Assembly (NCBI RefSeq): GCF_011386835.1
Contig: NC_088800.1
Span: 1,116,001 to 1,180,000 of the forward strand
Direction of reading: 5' to 3'
From: Chrysemys picta bellii
Lineage: Eukaryota; Chordata; Testudines; Emydidae
DNA: 64,000 nucleotides
How positions within the stretch are numbered: position 1 is the first letter of the stretch; every line of letters starts with the position of its first letter. Below are positions 1-12,200 of the stretch, piece after piece. A program made the position numbers and the translations under genes. The notes below the pieces were generated by a model, which saw nothing but the letters and a program-made list of their open reading frames with translations, had not been told where the DNA came from and searched no databases.

Positions 1-1019
1 CATGAGGTTCTGCATCAGCTTGGGGAGCGTTGTGTGTATGCCCCCCTTGTTCGCATGCCCATGAGCCCCCCAGGGGAGGGTTCCCAACATTTTCCCAGTA
101 GGGGGAGCCCATGTAAAAGAGTGTCTTATGGACACTTTCCTCTCCTCATGAACCCGCTCCAGCGCCCTGGCTGTGGCCTGCGACATGCAGGCGGTCAGGC
201 GAGATGAAAAGTCTGCGAGCAGCAGGGCTGCCATGGCCGAATCACTCTGGAAAAGCACAGAAGCAGCTTTAGCTTTGCAGTGCAATGAGACTTTGCCCTT
301 TCTGACAAATATTACCTTCCCCTGCTGGGCATTTCCCTTCCCAGCACTCTAGGTGAAGAGCCCGCACCAGAGTCCCCTCCCAAAAAGTACATAAGCATTC
401 ATTGAAATCAATGGGCAACTCACCTGCTTAGAGTTACATGTGTTCTTTGCTGGATCAGGGCCCACCTGATCAGCCAGCACTTGGCAGACCTCCAGCAAGT
501 GCTCCCCCGTCAGCAGCTTGGGAACTGCTGCTGGAAAGACTTTCCTCACCTCTCTTGGTGTCTTCTCCACCCAATATTTGCAGGCTTTAACTCCTAGCCC
601 CTTATCCTGCCTTGATGCCCTTCTCATTTCCTCAATGCTTGTACTGTATCCCTTGCTGGGATGATTTTGTCTGACTTATACTGTGAGCTGAGACCCCATC
701 TGGCTGGGTCCTCGCCCAGCTTGTGCTCAGACACTGAGAACTGGAGTGAGATGTTGTTCTGGATGGTGTAGACCCCTTGGGCCAATTTCATCTTTGCTGT
801 AACTCTATGAACTTCCCTGGAGTTACATAAGGGGTGAATTTCGCCCACTGGGTATTTGCCAAACTATGCCAGTCTTGCCATCACAGATGCAGAACTTGCC
901 ATGGTCACTGCTACTGGCACCCAGGTCCTGGAGATGGTCTGGAGCAGGGTCATTTGGGTTTGTGAAATGCAGGATGTTCACACACACTTCCAAATTGTTG
1001 AGGATTTACTGCCATGACC
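1..1019. other. No gene recognised
   Basis: Only short, unconserved open frames are seen on either strand. I recognise no exon, RNA gene or repeat family here; the sequence has moderate GC and no obvious tandem structure. Confidence 0.5.
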
Positions 1020-2705
1020 CTGCTAGTTACATATTGACGTTATGATACCATGCCCCATCTTCCTCAGAGAGAGATTGTTATGATAGGAATATGCCATAAC
1101 TAAGATGTGTTTTATGCAAGACGGATCATGTGAGGTGTCATTGGAAAGATTATGATGTACTGACTATGATTATCCTATTTGTATGCATGTATCATTTTTG
1201 TATCTGAAGTTGGGAATATTGTCTATGTACCTATTTCAACTGTGTTTACACCTGGGGAATGCCCACCAGACAAAATGCAATCAGCCTGGATGGGCCATTA
1301 GGGAGAACAATAGGACTTCGAAGATGCTAATCTCCCACCTTCCTGAGACGGTTCCTGGGATGCTGCAAACAACCTTTGAGTCCTGGCTGCTTTGACACTG
1401 CAGTCTCATGTGATCATGTCACCTGATACTGGACTCCATCTTGGACTACTAGTATTTTTCCACTAATAGGGGGTGGGAATCAAACTGGGAAACAAAGGAT
1501 TCCCACCCATATGTAAATCCTATTTAAGGCAGGGAAGTGAGTTAATCTGGGTTCATTCTTCACTGAATCCTCACCCAGGATGACTAATGGAAACATCTAA
1601 GAAACAAAGACACAAGTGGGGGTTGGGAGGTGGGGGGGGAGAAGGATTGAGCCCAGGCTGGAAAAGATGTCTGTCCTGTGAAAGGAATATCTGGAGTTTT
1701 AAGCTACAAGGAAGAGCAAAACAACATTTAGGGTGAGAAATTACTACTTGTACCAGTTTCCTTAGTGTATTAAGCTTAGTTTTTGTGTTTGTTTTATTTG
1801 CTCAGTAATCTGCTTTGATCTGTTTGTGATCCCTTATAATCACTTAGAATCTATCTTTTATAGTTAATACATTTGTTTTTGTTTTCTCTAAACCAGTTTG
1901 TGAAATTCATAACGGGGCCAAAACGCTGTGCATATCTTCCTCCACACTGAGGGAGGGGGTGAATTTCATGAGCTTGCGCTGTACAGTTCTCTGTGCAGTG
2001 CAGGACAATACAGTTTTGGGTTTACACTCCAGAGGGGGTGTGTATTTGAGTGCTGGGCAATTCCTTAGCTGAAGCCTTCCCATGCAGAGCTGATCTCAGT
2101 GTCTGTCTTTCTGCAGCTGGGAGTGTCCCTACCTGTGTGTGCTGGAGGCAGGGCCGGCTCTAGGATTTTTGCCACCCCAAGCAAAAACAATTTTGGCCGC
2201 CCCGTTTTTTTCTTACCCCACCTCCGGCCCTGCCTCAACTCTGCCCCTTCCCCAAATCCCCAGCCCTGCCTCCTCCCCCCAGGCTCTCAAGCCTAGAAGG
2301 GAGAGAGGGAGGGAGGATGAGCAGTGGCATGCGAATCAGCTGTTTCGCATGCCGCGGCCGCTCGGGATCTCCCCCTCCCTTCCAGGTTTGAGAGCCTGGG
2401 AGGGAGGGGTAGCAGCGGCACGCAAGCGGCGGCAGCAGCGGAGGTGAGCTAGGGTGGCCAAGGCACATTTTTAGGGTTGGCAGGGGCGGCATTCTGGCGC
2501 CGGCCATGCCACCCCTAAAAATGTGCCGCCCCAAGCACCAGCTTGTTTTGCTGGTGCCTAGAACCAGCCCTGGCTGGAGGAGGCTTGAGGGCTTGGCTCA
2601 GCAGGACAGTGTGAGGGAGCCCAGGCTGGTAGAACGGACGGGCTCAGTGGTACCCCAATACATCAGGTGGCACCCCGGAGTGGGGGGTAACCCATCACAG
2701 TTGTA
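1020..2705 (+). mobile_element. Probable solo LTR of a retroelement, interrupted by a hAT copy
   Basis: The stretch is non-coding. It has a TATA-like 'tatttaagg' near 1520 and a T-rich block at 1740-1890. The reverse complement of that block resembles 27600-27730, where the same kind of element lies in the opposite orientation. No gag or pol is attached, so a solo LTR is inferred. A small hAT element sits inside it at 2149-2572. The borders are approximate and the superfamily is not resolved. Confidence 0.45.
2149..2572. mobile_element. Non-autonomous hAT element, 8-bp target duplication
   Basis: The ends are near-perfect inverted repeats: cagggccggctctag on the left, and ctagaaccagccctg on the right. 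The element is flanked by the same 8 bases, gctggagg, at 2141-2148 and 2573-2580. An 8-bp duplication is typical of hAT transposons. There is no transposase; the interior is GC-rich filler. Sister copies lie at 32714, 33908, 37459 and 41745. Confidence 0.85.
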
Positions 2706-3164
2706 TAGATGTTTTTTATCCAAAAGAGATAGCAGTGACCCTACGGAGTTTGCTTCTGACCCATGGCTATGTATTTATGACAGATATTTCCTCAAAAACT
2801 TTTTCCCCCCCTACATTTTTGTGTGTGTCTTAGAATTATCATCTTGTCCTCCCTGGAGGACCATGGAATCGGAATAGGAGCTTTCTCAGCCCTCAATAGA
2901 AGAGGAGGGGCAGGGGAATGCTGAATTTTTCAAAGCAATTTGTCTTGACAAGGATGAATTTTCAAAGCAATTTGTCTTGACAAGGGCTCAGTGGTACCCC
3001 ACTTCGTAGATTGTGTTAGCTAGCAGTGTCTACCCAGCACCTTCTAATTAAACGCCATGATCGAGCTTGTGCTGAAGTACAACCTGCCTGGAGTTTGAGA
3101 ATGTGTTGTTTAGTGCATACCCGCTAGCACAATCACAACAATGAAGCACATGTTAAACGGATTA
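2706..3164. other. No gene; short imperfect duplication
   Basis: No exon is recognised. A segment of about 32 bases containing 'tttcaaagcaatttgtc' occurs twice in tandem at roughly 2923-2985, and 'ggctcagtggtacccca' at about 2986 echoes 2640. This suggests a small local rearrangement. Confidence 0.4.
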
Positions 3165-3485
3165 AGAAGTGAGTAACTGCTTGATCTCAAAAATGACTTG
3201 TCGATGGGAATCCTCATCGAATGGGGTTGTTTCTAGTGGAGCTCTGCAGGGATCGGTGCGAGGTCCAAGGCTGTCTGATATTTTCATCAATGATCTGGAA
3301 GTAAATATAAAATCGCTGCTGATACAATTGTGGATGACACTAAGTTTTTGTGGAATGGTAAATAATGACAGGGTAGTCATGCCAGGCAATATGGATCACT
3401 TGGTTAGCTGAACCCATTCAAACGTACCGCATCTTCATACAGCCGAATCTGAGGTCAGACATCTAGGAATAAGGAATGCAGGCCA
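3165..3485 (+). mobile_element. Degraded CR1 LINE fragment (reverse transcriptase region)
   Basis: Translation around 3240-3330 gives an LQGSVRGP...FINDLE stretch. It matches the usual CR1 reverse-transcriptase segment just upstream of the FADD catalytic motif. Frameshifts and loss of the FADD site show it is long dead. It is shorter and more diverged than the CR1 copies at 51788 and 57297. Confidence 0.7.
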
Positions 3486-3975
3486 TACCCCTTAGAGGGG
3501 ACTTGTAGCGAGGCGCACATTGGGCCCCTCTGGTTTCGCCCTGTTGCCCTCTCCAATCAGTCAGGAACGCCTCAGCTTGATGCCACACCAGCGTTCTTTA
3601 TTTACAGTTGTTTTCCCGCCACCACTTTCCTCCTATGTACAGGTTTCGCAGCCAACTTTGCCAAGTGCAGGCCTGGCCAGCAACAGACCCGAAGGCTCCC
3701 ACCTCCCTCTGTGCCTGGCCTTCTTTTCTTTTCTTTTCTTTTCTTTTCTTTTCCTCCTCTTCCTCCAGCTTTCTCCCACTCTTTATAGCCCTGGCTAATG
3801 AGGCTGGCAGGTGCTGCCCGTTATCAGGCAGACCCAGGGCTATCAAACCAGCCCCAATCCATTCCCCTTGTTTGGGGCTGGAGTGACAGGGGCTGATTAA
3901 GTGCTTTTCATTCAGCACCCTGTCACCGGACTGTCACCTGGAAAGCAGTGACCCTGAAAAGGATTTAGACCTCTT
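3486..3975. repeat. Repeat-like stretch with a (TTTTC)n microsatellite
   Basis: No gene is seen. A TTTTC pentanucleotide run fills about 3720-3752. The surrounding sequence contains 'ttctttatttacag', which reads as AATAAA on the minus strand, and may be an LTR in minus orientation. That reading is weak. Confidence 0.45.
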
Positions 3976-4357
3976 GGGCTATGTCTACACTAGACACCTT
4001 ACGGCAGCACAACTGTACCATTGCAGCTGCGCCACTGTATGGCCTCCCGTGTAGCTGCTCTGTGCCAGTGGGGAGAGCTCCCCCCTCAACATAATTAAAC
4101 CGCCCCCAGCGAGCAGCCGTCGTGATGTCGGCTGGAGAGCGCCCCCCATGGACATAGCGCTGTCCGCACCAGTGCTTTTGTCAGTGAAACTTATGTTGGT
4201 TGGGGTGTGTTTTTTTGTCTTCAAGGCTCTGTACAGTCTCCCCCTCACTGGCATGGTGGAAAGAATACTGCTGCAGCCTCTGGTGCTGGTGGCCGGAGCT
4301 GCACTGGTGTTAGCAGCTGTAGGACATTGGCACAGGAAATGCCCAGTGTAGACAAGA
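3976..4357. mobile_element. Harbinger-type MITE
   Basis: It begins gggctatgtctacactag and ends with agtgtagaca, so tgtctacact is inverted at the two ends. The same terminal sequence is seen at the 2 kb Harbinger relic (25068) and the fragment at 50657. It codes for nothing convincing, so it is taken as a non-autonomous derivative. Confidence 0.65.
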
Positions 4358-5353
4358 TCTGAGAGGGTAGAGGGATGTCGCAAGGAGCAGAGCAGCAGTT
4401 CAGCTGAGTCCCTTGGGTCTGCAAAGTGAAGCCACCTCCAGAGAGCCTGTGAGCTGTTCCCTTCTTCAGAATATCGATTACTGCAAAAGTGAGAGCGTTG
4501 CTGCAAAATCCCGCCTGTGCTGCTGGAAACACGAGGGGCTGTGGGCGCCCTGCTAGCCTCGGTCAGGCCTGCAGCCTTTCACTCGGATCACCAAAGCGTC
4601 TTGGTTAGGTTGTGAAATGTGATTTCTAATGGGGATTGCTCTTCCCAGGCCAATGGGCTCGCTGGGCTAGCCTGCACCAGGTGGTCCGGTACTGGTGTTG
4701 GCTGGGCCTTTGCAGTGTAATTTCTTTGGGGCAGGGACCTGTCATTTGTCTGGTTCTATTCACTCCCTTTGCAGCCAGCACTGTGCAATGTGGCCAGTCT
4801 CTAAGTAACAGTAACTAAGGAAGGCCTAGTTGCTCAGGGTGATTAGCATACGATATGCTGAAATTGATACAAGCCAGCTACTCAGCACCTGCAAGTCACT
4901 GAGCACTTGTCCCACATCTTGTGAATTCTCCTGTGGTTTCCAAGTTTTGCTTGAAACCCAGCACTGTGGCCTGTGCCTCGAGCTGGCTACGGGCTCTCGG
5001 TGAGGTTCCAGGGAGGGGCCTAGCTGGGAAGGCTGGAGGGCAATCCTGCAAGCGATGAGAGCACATTGTAACCTCATAGCACAGCTGAGCCCTGGGGGAA
5101 ACTCACACCAGAGGTGCACAGAATGCGCTGTTCTGTGTTAGCAGAATCTCATTCTCCATGGACAATGGGCCCCGCTCCCACACATGGGCCTGCCCAGCCC
5201 ACGAGCCATTTATTCCTGAAATGACTTCCTCAAGACTGGGCTGTTCGAGGGAGAGGGGTGGACGTAGCCGGGGGGAAGAGCCCACGCAGGTCTGCTCGCT
5301 CGTTCTGAATGCACGCTGCGGGAAGCAGGGATAGGCTGGAGGTGCGCAGCCTT

Positions 5354-5354
<1 letters not shown>
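4358..5354. other. No gene recognised
   Basis: Open frames here are short, overlap on both strands and show no known domain. Nothing else is visible. Confidence 0.5.

Positions 5355-5442
<88 letters not shown>
5355..5442. repeat. (CA)44 dinucleotide microsatellite
   Basis: An uninterrupted run of 44 CA units is directly visible. The poly-Val/Cys and poly-His/Thr open frames across it on both strands are artefacts of the repeat. Confidence 0.98.
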
Positions 5443-5443
<1 letters not shown>

Positions 5444-5793
5444 CACATACCTGCCCTAACTGCTGAGGGGGGAGGCAGTGTTTCTCCTCCCCTTCCTCTG
5501 GCTGCTTTGTCGGTTTCTTCCCAGTTGCAGGAGAGTTGGGGAAGGATCCACCTGGGCCATACCCTCAGCACTCCCCCTGCATCTCCCTGGAGGTCAGGCA
5601 ATGAGAGGACACCACAAAGGCCACCTGTAGCTCTGCGGTCTCAGGCTGTGTTTCAGTGACACAGAGAATGGAGCATCCCGTGGCTGGAAGGGGAATTCCC
5701 CTCTCTTCATCCTGCCTGGGCCTGACCACACCCTCCTTCAGACGCCTCAGAGGGGCTAACCTATTTTAAACCCTAGCAGCTCTTCACAGAGAC
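5443..5793. other. No gene recognised
   Basis: Nothing recognisable lies between the CA repeat and the hAT element. Confidence 0.5.
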
Positions 5794-6032
5794 CAGGGGT
5801 CGGCAACCTTTCAGAAGTGCTGGGCCGAGTCTTCATTTATTCACTCGGATTTAAGGTTTCGTGGGCCAGTCATAAGATAAGATCTCTTTCTATAAGTCTA
5901 TAATATAGAACTAAACTATTGTTGTATGGAAAGTAAATAAGGTTTTTAAAATGTTTAAGAAGCAGCGGGAGTGCCACTGAAAATCGGCTCGCGTGCCGCC
6001 TTTGGCACGCATGCCATAGGTTGCTACCCCTG
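5794..6032. mobile_element. Non-autonomous hAT element, second family
   Basis: The left end caggggtcggcaacct is mirrored by aggttgctacccctg at the right end. The interior is AT-rich and non-coding. The flanking octamers acagagac and atatagaa agree at only five of eight positions, so the insertion is old or one end has changed. The fold-back element at 29104 has related ends. Confidence 0.75.
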
Positions 6033-8092
6033 ATATAGAAATGTCAGGGCCATGAAGAGACCTCTGGGGCTGGGTCAGAGCCACTGTATCAGCTGGGCCC
6101 AGCGCTCAAGTTCACCACCTTTCTAAATGTCCTGACCCCCCTAGCGCTGCGGGTCGCTGCATGACCTCGCCGATTACTGCCCTCCAAACAGCTGGACAGA
6201 GGAAACACGTCTTTTTGTTAATTCAACGTATTTATTTTTGCAAGATGCCCACTGGAGCAGTCTGGTAGCTGGGCCTGGGCCATTCCTGTCATGCTCTCTG
6301 CTGGCCCTAGTTCTGTCAGTGACCATCACTCCAGATCAGCAGCACCTCCTGCTATTCTTGTCCTGGGGCTTTGCTGAGCCCAGCAGGGTAATTGCACCAA
6401 ATCTGATGGTGTTTTAATGACACACCAGAGAAATGTCTGGCAGTGCTGCCAGGGTTTTTGTAGCTCAGTCAGAGGGTGACTGGCCCAGCCCCACCTAGGC
6501 TGCGCACAGCTCTGCTCCCCACGCGCCGGGGATGGGGGGGAGGCAGTTATTGCAGTAGCATTGCAAGCCAGTCCAGTAGACCTAGTGACAAAAGAGAAAC
6601 CTCCAGCGAGCCAAGCGTGGGGGGAGGGAGGGAGTGAGCAGCCTGCCTCTCTGCAGAGGGGGGTAGGGAGGATTTAAAAGGACCACCTCAAAGAAGCTGA
6701 GGGCTGAAGCTTGTGCGGCTACCAACCCAGTCCCTAGAAGCAGACTATCAGAGCCAGGCGCAAAGGAGGCTCTGGGACTCCGGCTCCAGGGGAAGGAAGG
6801 GTTGGACCCGAGCGTCTAAGGACCCATTGCCATACTGTACGGGACTCAGTCGGTGAGAGCTCTGGCAGGAGAAGCTCAGCTCACAGCATTCGGGCCTGGC
6901 AGGGACTCCGTAAAGAGCCAGACAAGGAGGTGCACAAGGCAGTACATCTCTAGGCCCTGGGGGCCCTGCTCTGCCTCTGCCTTGCCACATGCATGGCTTA
7001 GTGACCACTCCTCGTTCCTCTGATCTTATTTTCATTGGGGACCAAATCCAGCTTTGAACCCAGCCTGTTAAAGAGAAAAGGCTGGTGCCTAGCCACACAG
7101 CAGCCCTGCCCAACACCAGTGTGCTAGCGTCCTGCTGGGTATGTGCCCCAACCGTGACCAGCATGGGGGTGCCGAGCTGTTCAAGAAACCAGGCCTTGGG
7201 GGAAAGCGGCTACCCCTTTGGGATTGTCAGAAGTGCTGAGGCCCCACCTGCTTGCCCGGGTGCCAGGGGTGGGACTAATCCAGCAGGAGCAGCTGAAGGG
7301 CTGAATTTTCAGATCTCCTGCACTGCCCACACTCAGTTTTGCAAATACTGGAGCAGCAGCCTTGTGTGCTCGCGTCCGGGTGTGAAGCTGCCTGGCCCTT
7401 GGGGAATTCCCCTCCCCACACAGCAGACACCTCGCAATGAGTAACAAGGGCCAGCACCCAGAGCAGCCGTGGTTTGCTTTGTGTATGGAGTTGGATGGCT
7501 ACGGTAATGACAATGCGACAGATCCCCTCAGAGCCTGTACCCCCAGATGAATAGGACCTAGGGAATGGGCGTGTTTCTTCATTGCGCTGCCGTGTTTGCC
7601 TATGATGCCACCAGGAAAGGAGATCCCAGAGGGACCTCCTTGAATCTTAGCTCTGTCCCCACCTGACACCCCACCCATCCTGCTCAGTTCAATTCAATTC
7701 CTTTACTGGCAGGACAAACTCTACCACTGAGGCCATCGCATAAGAAACGACAGACTCCTCCACTCTGCTAGAAACGTCACCCATGGTTTGGGGGCTGATC
7801 TGTGTCCGTCAGAAGGTGGCTCCCTCATACGGGGCCGGCTCTGCATCACTCCTGCTCAGGCCTGGCCTTGGCCCTGCTCGCTGGGGCATCTCTCGTGGCC
7901 CTGGTACGTTAGGGGAATGGCTCCCTCGTGTTGGGGACACTGCACAGAAAGTGGCTCCATCTCCCCTCTGGCTGGCTGCAGTCACCCCTGGGGTCGGACT
8001 GGGCTCTGGGCCTCCCACTCCTCCCCCCAGCCTCTCACTTCCCATCCCAGCCTGAGGGCAACGGGTTGGGGGTGCTAATCTAACTTAGTTTT
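6033..8092. other. No gene recognised
   Basis: About 2 kb of moderately GC-rich DNA upstream of ARPIN. Open frames are short and overlapping with no motif I recognise, and no repeat ends are obvious. Confidence 0.5.
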
Positions 8093-8362
8093 TCACACAG
8101 CGCACAGTCAACCTGGGGAACTCTTTGCCAGAGGATGTTGTGAAGGCCTAGACTATAACAGGGTTCAAAAAAGAACTAGATAAATTCATGGAGGATAGGT
8201 CCATCAATGGCTGGGAATGGGCGACAGGGGATGGATCACTTGGTGATTCCCTGTTCTGTTCATTCCCTCTGGGGCACCTGGCATTGGCCACTGTCGGAAG
8301 ATAGGACACCGGGCTAGACGGACCTTTGGTCTGACCCAGTCTGGACAATCTTATGTTCTTAA
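8093..8362 (+). mobile_element. CR1 LINE 3' end
   Basis: The translated order is a short tail of the CR1 pol protein (aactctttgccagaggatg..., then a Phe-Lys-Lys-Glu-Leu-Asp-Lys motif). It is followed by the CR1 3' UTR ending in 'cttatgttctt'. It is 5' truncated, as is usual for CR1, and close in family to the minus-strand copy at 57297. Confidence 0.8.
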
Positions 8363-8760
8363 CTCTGCTCAGCGCCCAACCCCCTGCCCCAACCTGACCT
8401 CCGCCTCCACACCCCCTCCCGCTCAGCCCCACATCCTCCCCCCACCCAGCCCCCCAAATCTGCCCCTGCCCCACATCCTCCCCTCAAGCCCACCCCTGCT
8501 CCACATGCTCCTCCCACCCAGCCCCCAAACCTGCCCCTGCCCCATATCCTCCCCCGGTCCAGCCCCTCAAACCCACACATGCTATCCTCCCCCAAAACCT
8601 GCCCCTGCCCTGCCCCATATCCTCCCCCGGTCCAGCCCCCCAAACCCACCCATGCTATCCTCCCCCAAAACCTGCCCCTGCCCCATATCCTGCCCCACAT
8701 CCTCCCCCCAACCCACCCCCCGATTGAGACCCGCCCCTCCTGTAGCCTCTCCCTCGCTAG
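8363..8760. repeat. C-rich minisatellite upstream of ARPIN
   Basis: Imperfect tandem units of the type 'cctgcccctgccccatatc' and 'cagccccccaaacccacc' repeat through the stretch. Long Gly/Trp/Arg or Pro-rich frames here are products of base composition and are not called as genes. Confidence 0.8.
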
Positions 8761-9143
8761 CCCCGCCCATGTCCAGGGCTAGCCCCGCCCCGATGTAGAC
8801 TGTCCCTCGATAGCCCCTCCCGCGCTAAGCCCCGCCCTAGACCCTCCTGTTCCAGCTCCGCCCCAACGCTCATGTAGCCCCGCCCATGTCCAGCGCTCCG
8901 GCTGCTTCTTCTGTGGCCCCGCCCATCTCCCGGCCTCTCCGGCGTTCGCCCCGCCCCTCTTCCTGCCTCTCCCGCACTAGCCCCGCCCCTAGGGACTCCT
9001 GTTCCAGCCCCGCCCCTCTTCCTGCCTCTCCCGCACTAGCCCCGCCCCTAGGGACTCCTGTTCCAGCCCCGCCCATGTCTTGAGGCCCCGCCCCTCTTCC
9101 TGCCCCTCCGGCGCTCGCCCCGCCCCGCGCCAGACGCGCCGCC
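8761..9143 (+). promoter_or_regulatory. ARPIN: CpG-island promoter of ARPIN
   Basis: The stretch is very rich in CpG and carries many GC boxes (ccccgccc at 8762, 8786, 8878 and repeatedly to 9126) with no TATA box. This fits a housekeeping promoter, expected for a broadly expressed actin regulator. The island continues through exon 1 into intron 1 (to about 9470). The transcription start cannot be fixed from sequence alone. Confidence 0.75.
8951..9068. repeat. 59-bp tandem duplication inside the ARPIN promoter
   Basis: A 59-base unit starting ccgcccctcttcctgcctct occurs twice in near-perfect tandem (8951 and 9010), and its beginning recurs at 9069. Each unit carries GC boxes, so the duplication doubles possible Sp-factor sites just upstream of the start codon. 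Confidence 0.9.
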
Positions 9144-9235
9144 ATGAGCCGCCCGTGTGAGGAGCGCGGCCTGCGCGCCCGGCCGGTGCACAGCGAGCGG
9201 CTGCCCGGGCGCTGGGACCCGCCCGCCCTGCAGGG
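9144..9235 (+). CDS. ARPIN: ARPIN coding exon 1
   Basis: Starts at ATG 9144 and encodes MSRPCEERG through RLPGRWDPPALQG. The donor is gg|gtacgg; the exon ends in phase 2. It lies inside the CpG island. Confidence 0.93.
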
Positions 9236-12200
9236 GTACGGGAGCCCCCGCGCCGCCGGGGGCGGGGCCTGGCGCGGGCCCCGTGACCCCCCCCCCCCCC
9301 GAGCCCGGCGCGGGGCAGCCAGTCCGCGGGCCCCGCCCCCTCCGCCCCGCGCTCCCGGTGCCGCGCGGGCCCAGCCCTGGGGAGCCCCGCCATGCGGACC
9401 CAGTGCGGGCTGGGCGGGGAGATCCGAACCGGGCTGGCCCGGGGGCGGGGCGGGGAAGGCTCGTTGGAAAAGCCTCTTTCCTTGTCCCGTACTAGGTAGC
9501 CCACTGGATGGACTGGAATGAAGTGCTCTGTAACCTGCGGAACTCACTGCTGCCGGGTGCTAGTGAGGCCAATGCTGTGTGGCGCTTTGTAAAGTCGAGC
9601 GGGATCTTTACGTTTTATTTTTAAGACTTAAGAACAGCATCTGTAGTGACACTGAGTGGGATCAAAGCTACTGGCACCTCTCAGTCCTTATTAGGGTGTC
9701 CAGACAGCAAATGTGAAAAATCAGGACAGTGGGTGGGGGGTAATAGGAGCCTATACAAGAAAAAGACCCAAAATCGGGACTGTCCCTATAAAATCAGGAC
9801 ATCTGGTCACCCTTATCCAACATCAAGGCTTGAGCTGACCAGCTGCTGGGTTCAGGAGAAAGATGTCCTGCCGATGGGGTGGTTTTGTTTTTGTCTGAAG
9901 CACCTGGTTCTGGCCACTGCCTGAGACGGGGACATGGGACTAGATGGCTGTCCTGGTGGCACGGACTGTGTGTGATTGGTCCCTTCCCCTCCCATCTGCA
10001 GTGGGAATGGCGTGATTCTGGAGGGAGAGCTTCTTGATGTCTCTCGTCACCTCATCATGGATATTAACGGCAGGAAGGTGAGCAAGGTGCCTTGCCCCGG
10101 GCTTCCCCTGGGGAGGAAGAGGCGCAGAATAGGTGCCGGGGGTGGGGGGACTCAGAAATAAATGACCATAATCTGTCTAGAGCTTGATACAGAGAGGGCA
10201 GCAGCAGCAGACTTCCCCCAAGCAGGGCACAGAGGGGGCACATGAGCCAGTCCCGGGAGAGCCTCCCACTAACAACGATACTGCGCACTGGCATTTTTCT
10301 CCATATTTCTCAAAGTGCTTCCCACAGATGTGTTAGGATCATCATAGCCATTTCCCAGCTGGGGAAATTGAGGCACAGAGATGGGCATTGACTCTCCTGT
10401 GGCCACCCAGGGAGTCACGGGCAGATCTCCTGTGCTGTATCCACTGGGCTGTGCTGCTGGTCATGCATTGCATAGGCCTCTGTCTGTCTGTCCCTCTTTC
10501 TGCGCATCTCCTGCTTTTACTGATGCCTTCCTTCAGGCACTAGGATTAGGGTTCCTGCTTCAGATGTTTGGCAGTCCAGCAGAGCATCTGATGCAGGTGC
10601 CCGTCTCAGGAGGCGGCGAGGCGGAGTGGGGTACCTCCTCAGAGATGGGCTGGCACCGCGCTAACGGTCTTCCAGAGCATTGTGCTGACCGCCTCCCTTG
10701 AAAGGACTCTCCCTGGGATTGGCCTTGTGTTGCAGTGAGCAGGTCCCAGCTGTGTGTGGGGCTCTGTAGGCTGGGCACTTGGCATGTCAGTTTCTGCAGC
10801 TGACCTGCAGCCTGGAGTAGGGCTGCGTAGTGGTGGCTTTGCTGGTCTATGTCCTGCTACTGTTGTATGCACTGATGCTGTCTCCGGTTCACCCCCTTGC
10901 AGCAGGTGGGATAGGGAATGCCGTTACTCTGGCTGTCATCTCCCTGGGGCTGGCCGGCAGTCTGCCGGGCGTGGGCTGCAGGCCACTGGAGCAGGGGGAC
11001 AGGGAGCTGGTGACCTGCTGTCCGGCTGTGAGTATCTCCGGTTCCTCCCTGCTGCAGGAGCGATACTATGTGCTGTACATTAGGCCCAGCCAGGCCCATC
11101 GGCGCAAGTTTGATGCCAAGGGAAATGAGAGAGAGCCCAACTTCAGCGACACCAGGAAGGTGAACACCGGCTTCCTCATGTCCTCCTTCAGTAGGTATTG
11201 GCAGGAGTCCTCCTGTGGCTCCGTCCCTCCCTGCCCTCCCCAGCAGTAGCACAGAATCCATCCTGCGCACGTTCAGCTCAGCCGCCTTTCCGGTTTTCTC
11301 ACCCCCGAGGAGGGGGCAGGCTCAGGGACTCTTGTACCTGGGGTCGGGGAATTGTCCTCGACCTCCTTCCCTCTCCTGCCCAGCGGTTGCCATCTTGCCC
11401 ATGCCCCCTGCCCCTGACAGTGGCTGGTTTCCCCTCAACTGGAAGTGGAGGCCAATGCTCCCCTTTGAATTGGGCTGGGGGGAGGGCGTGCCGCTCTCTT
11501 CAGCCTCTTGGAGGTGTGAAATACCACTGGCTTTGAGCCCAGCCCGACCCTGATCTCTCCCATCTGGAGAGTCCTTTACTCATCCTGGTCCATAGAGCCA
11601 GGCTGGAGAGGCTCTGTGTTACAAATGTCTTGGCACTTTAAGGCACACGTGAGCTAGGGGTCTTGGTGTCAGGATCCTTGGGACCAGTGACCAGAATCAG
11701 AGCCCACTCCTTCCTCCCCCGGGAATTCAGACTCATGGGCATCGCTTGCACAGCTCCCCTGCTGGGATCCATCCCTTCCCCTGCGCTGGGTCTCCGAGTG
11801 CTGGGCGTTTCACGTATGCTGGCATTTGCTTTGCCTGTGGCAGAAGTGGAAGCCAAAGGCGATACGGACAGGCTGTCCCCCGAGGAGCTGAAGGGGCTGG
11901 TGACTAAGCCGGAGCTGCTGAGTGTGACCGAGCGCCACACCCCCAGCCAGGCTGTGGCCTTCTGGCTGCTGGAGACGGAGCTGGAGAAGATGGAGTTGGA
12001 GCTGGGAGCAGAGATCCGTCTGAAAACCCGGGGTGACAGCCCCTTCATATGTGAGTGGCCCCCTCCCCCGGGCTGGGCTCTTCATGCACCTGCTCCCCAG
12101 CGCGGCACTGGGTCGTTGCTCTTGGCTTTGGGGCACCATCCTCCAGCTGCCTCCTGCCTGTTCGTTACTGGTGTTAACGGGGATGGAGGCGCTGCTGCCC

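Noticed and set aside
5103..5659. Poly-Cys/Val and poly-His/Thr frames
   Set aside because: Translation of the (CA)44 run.
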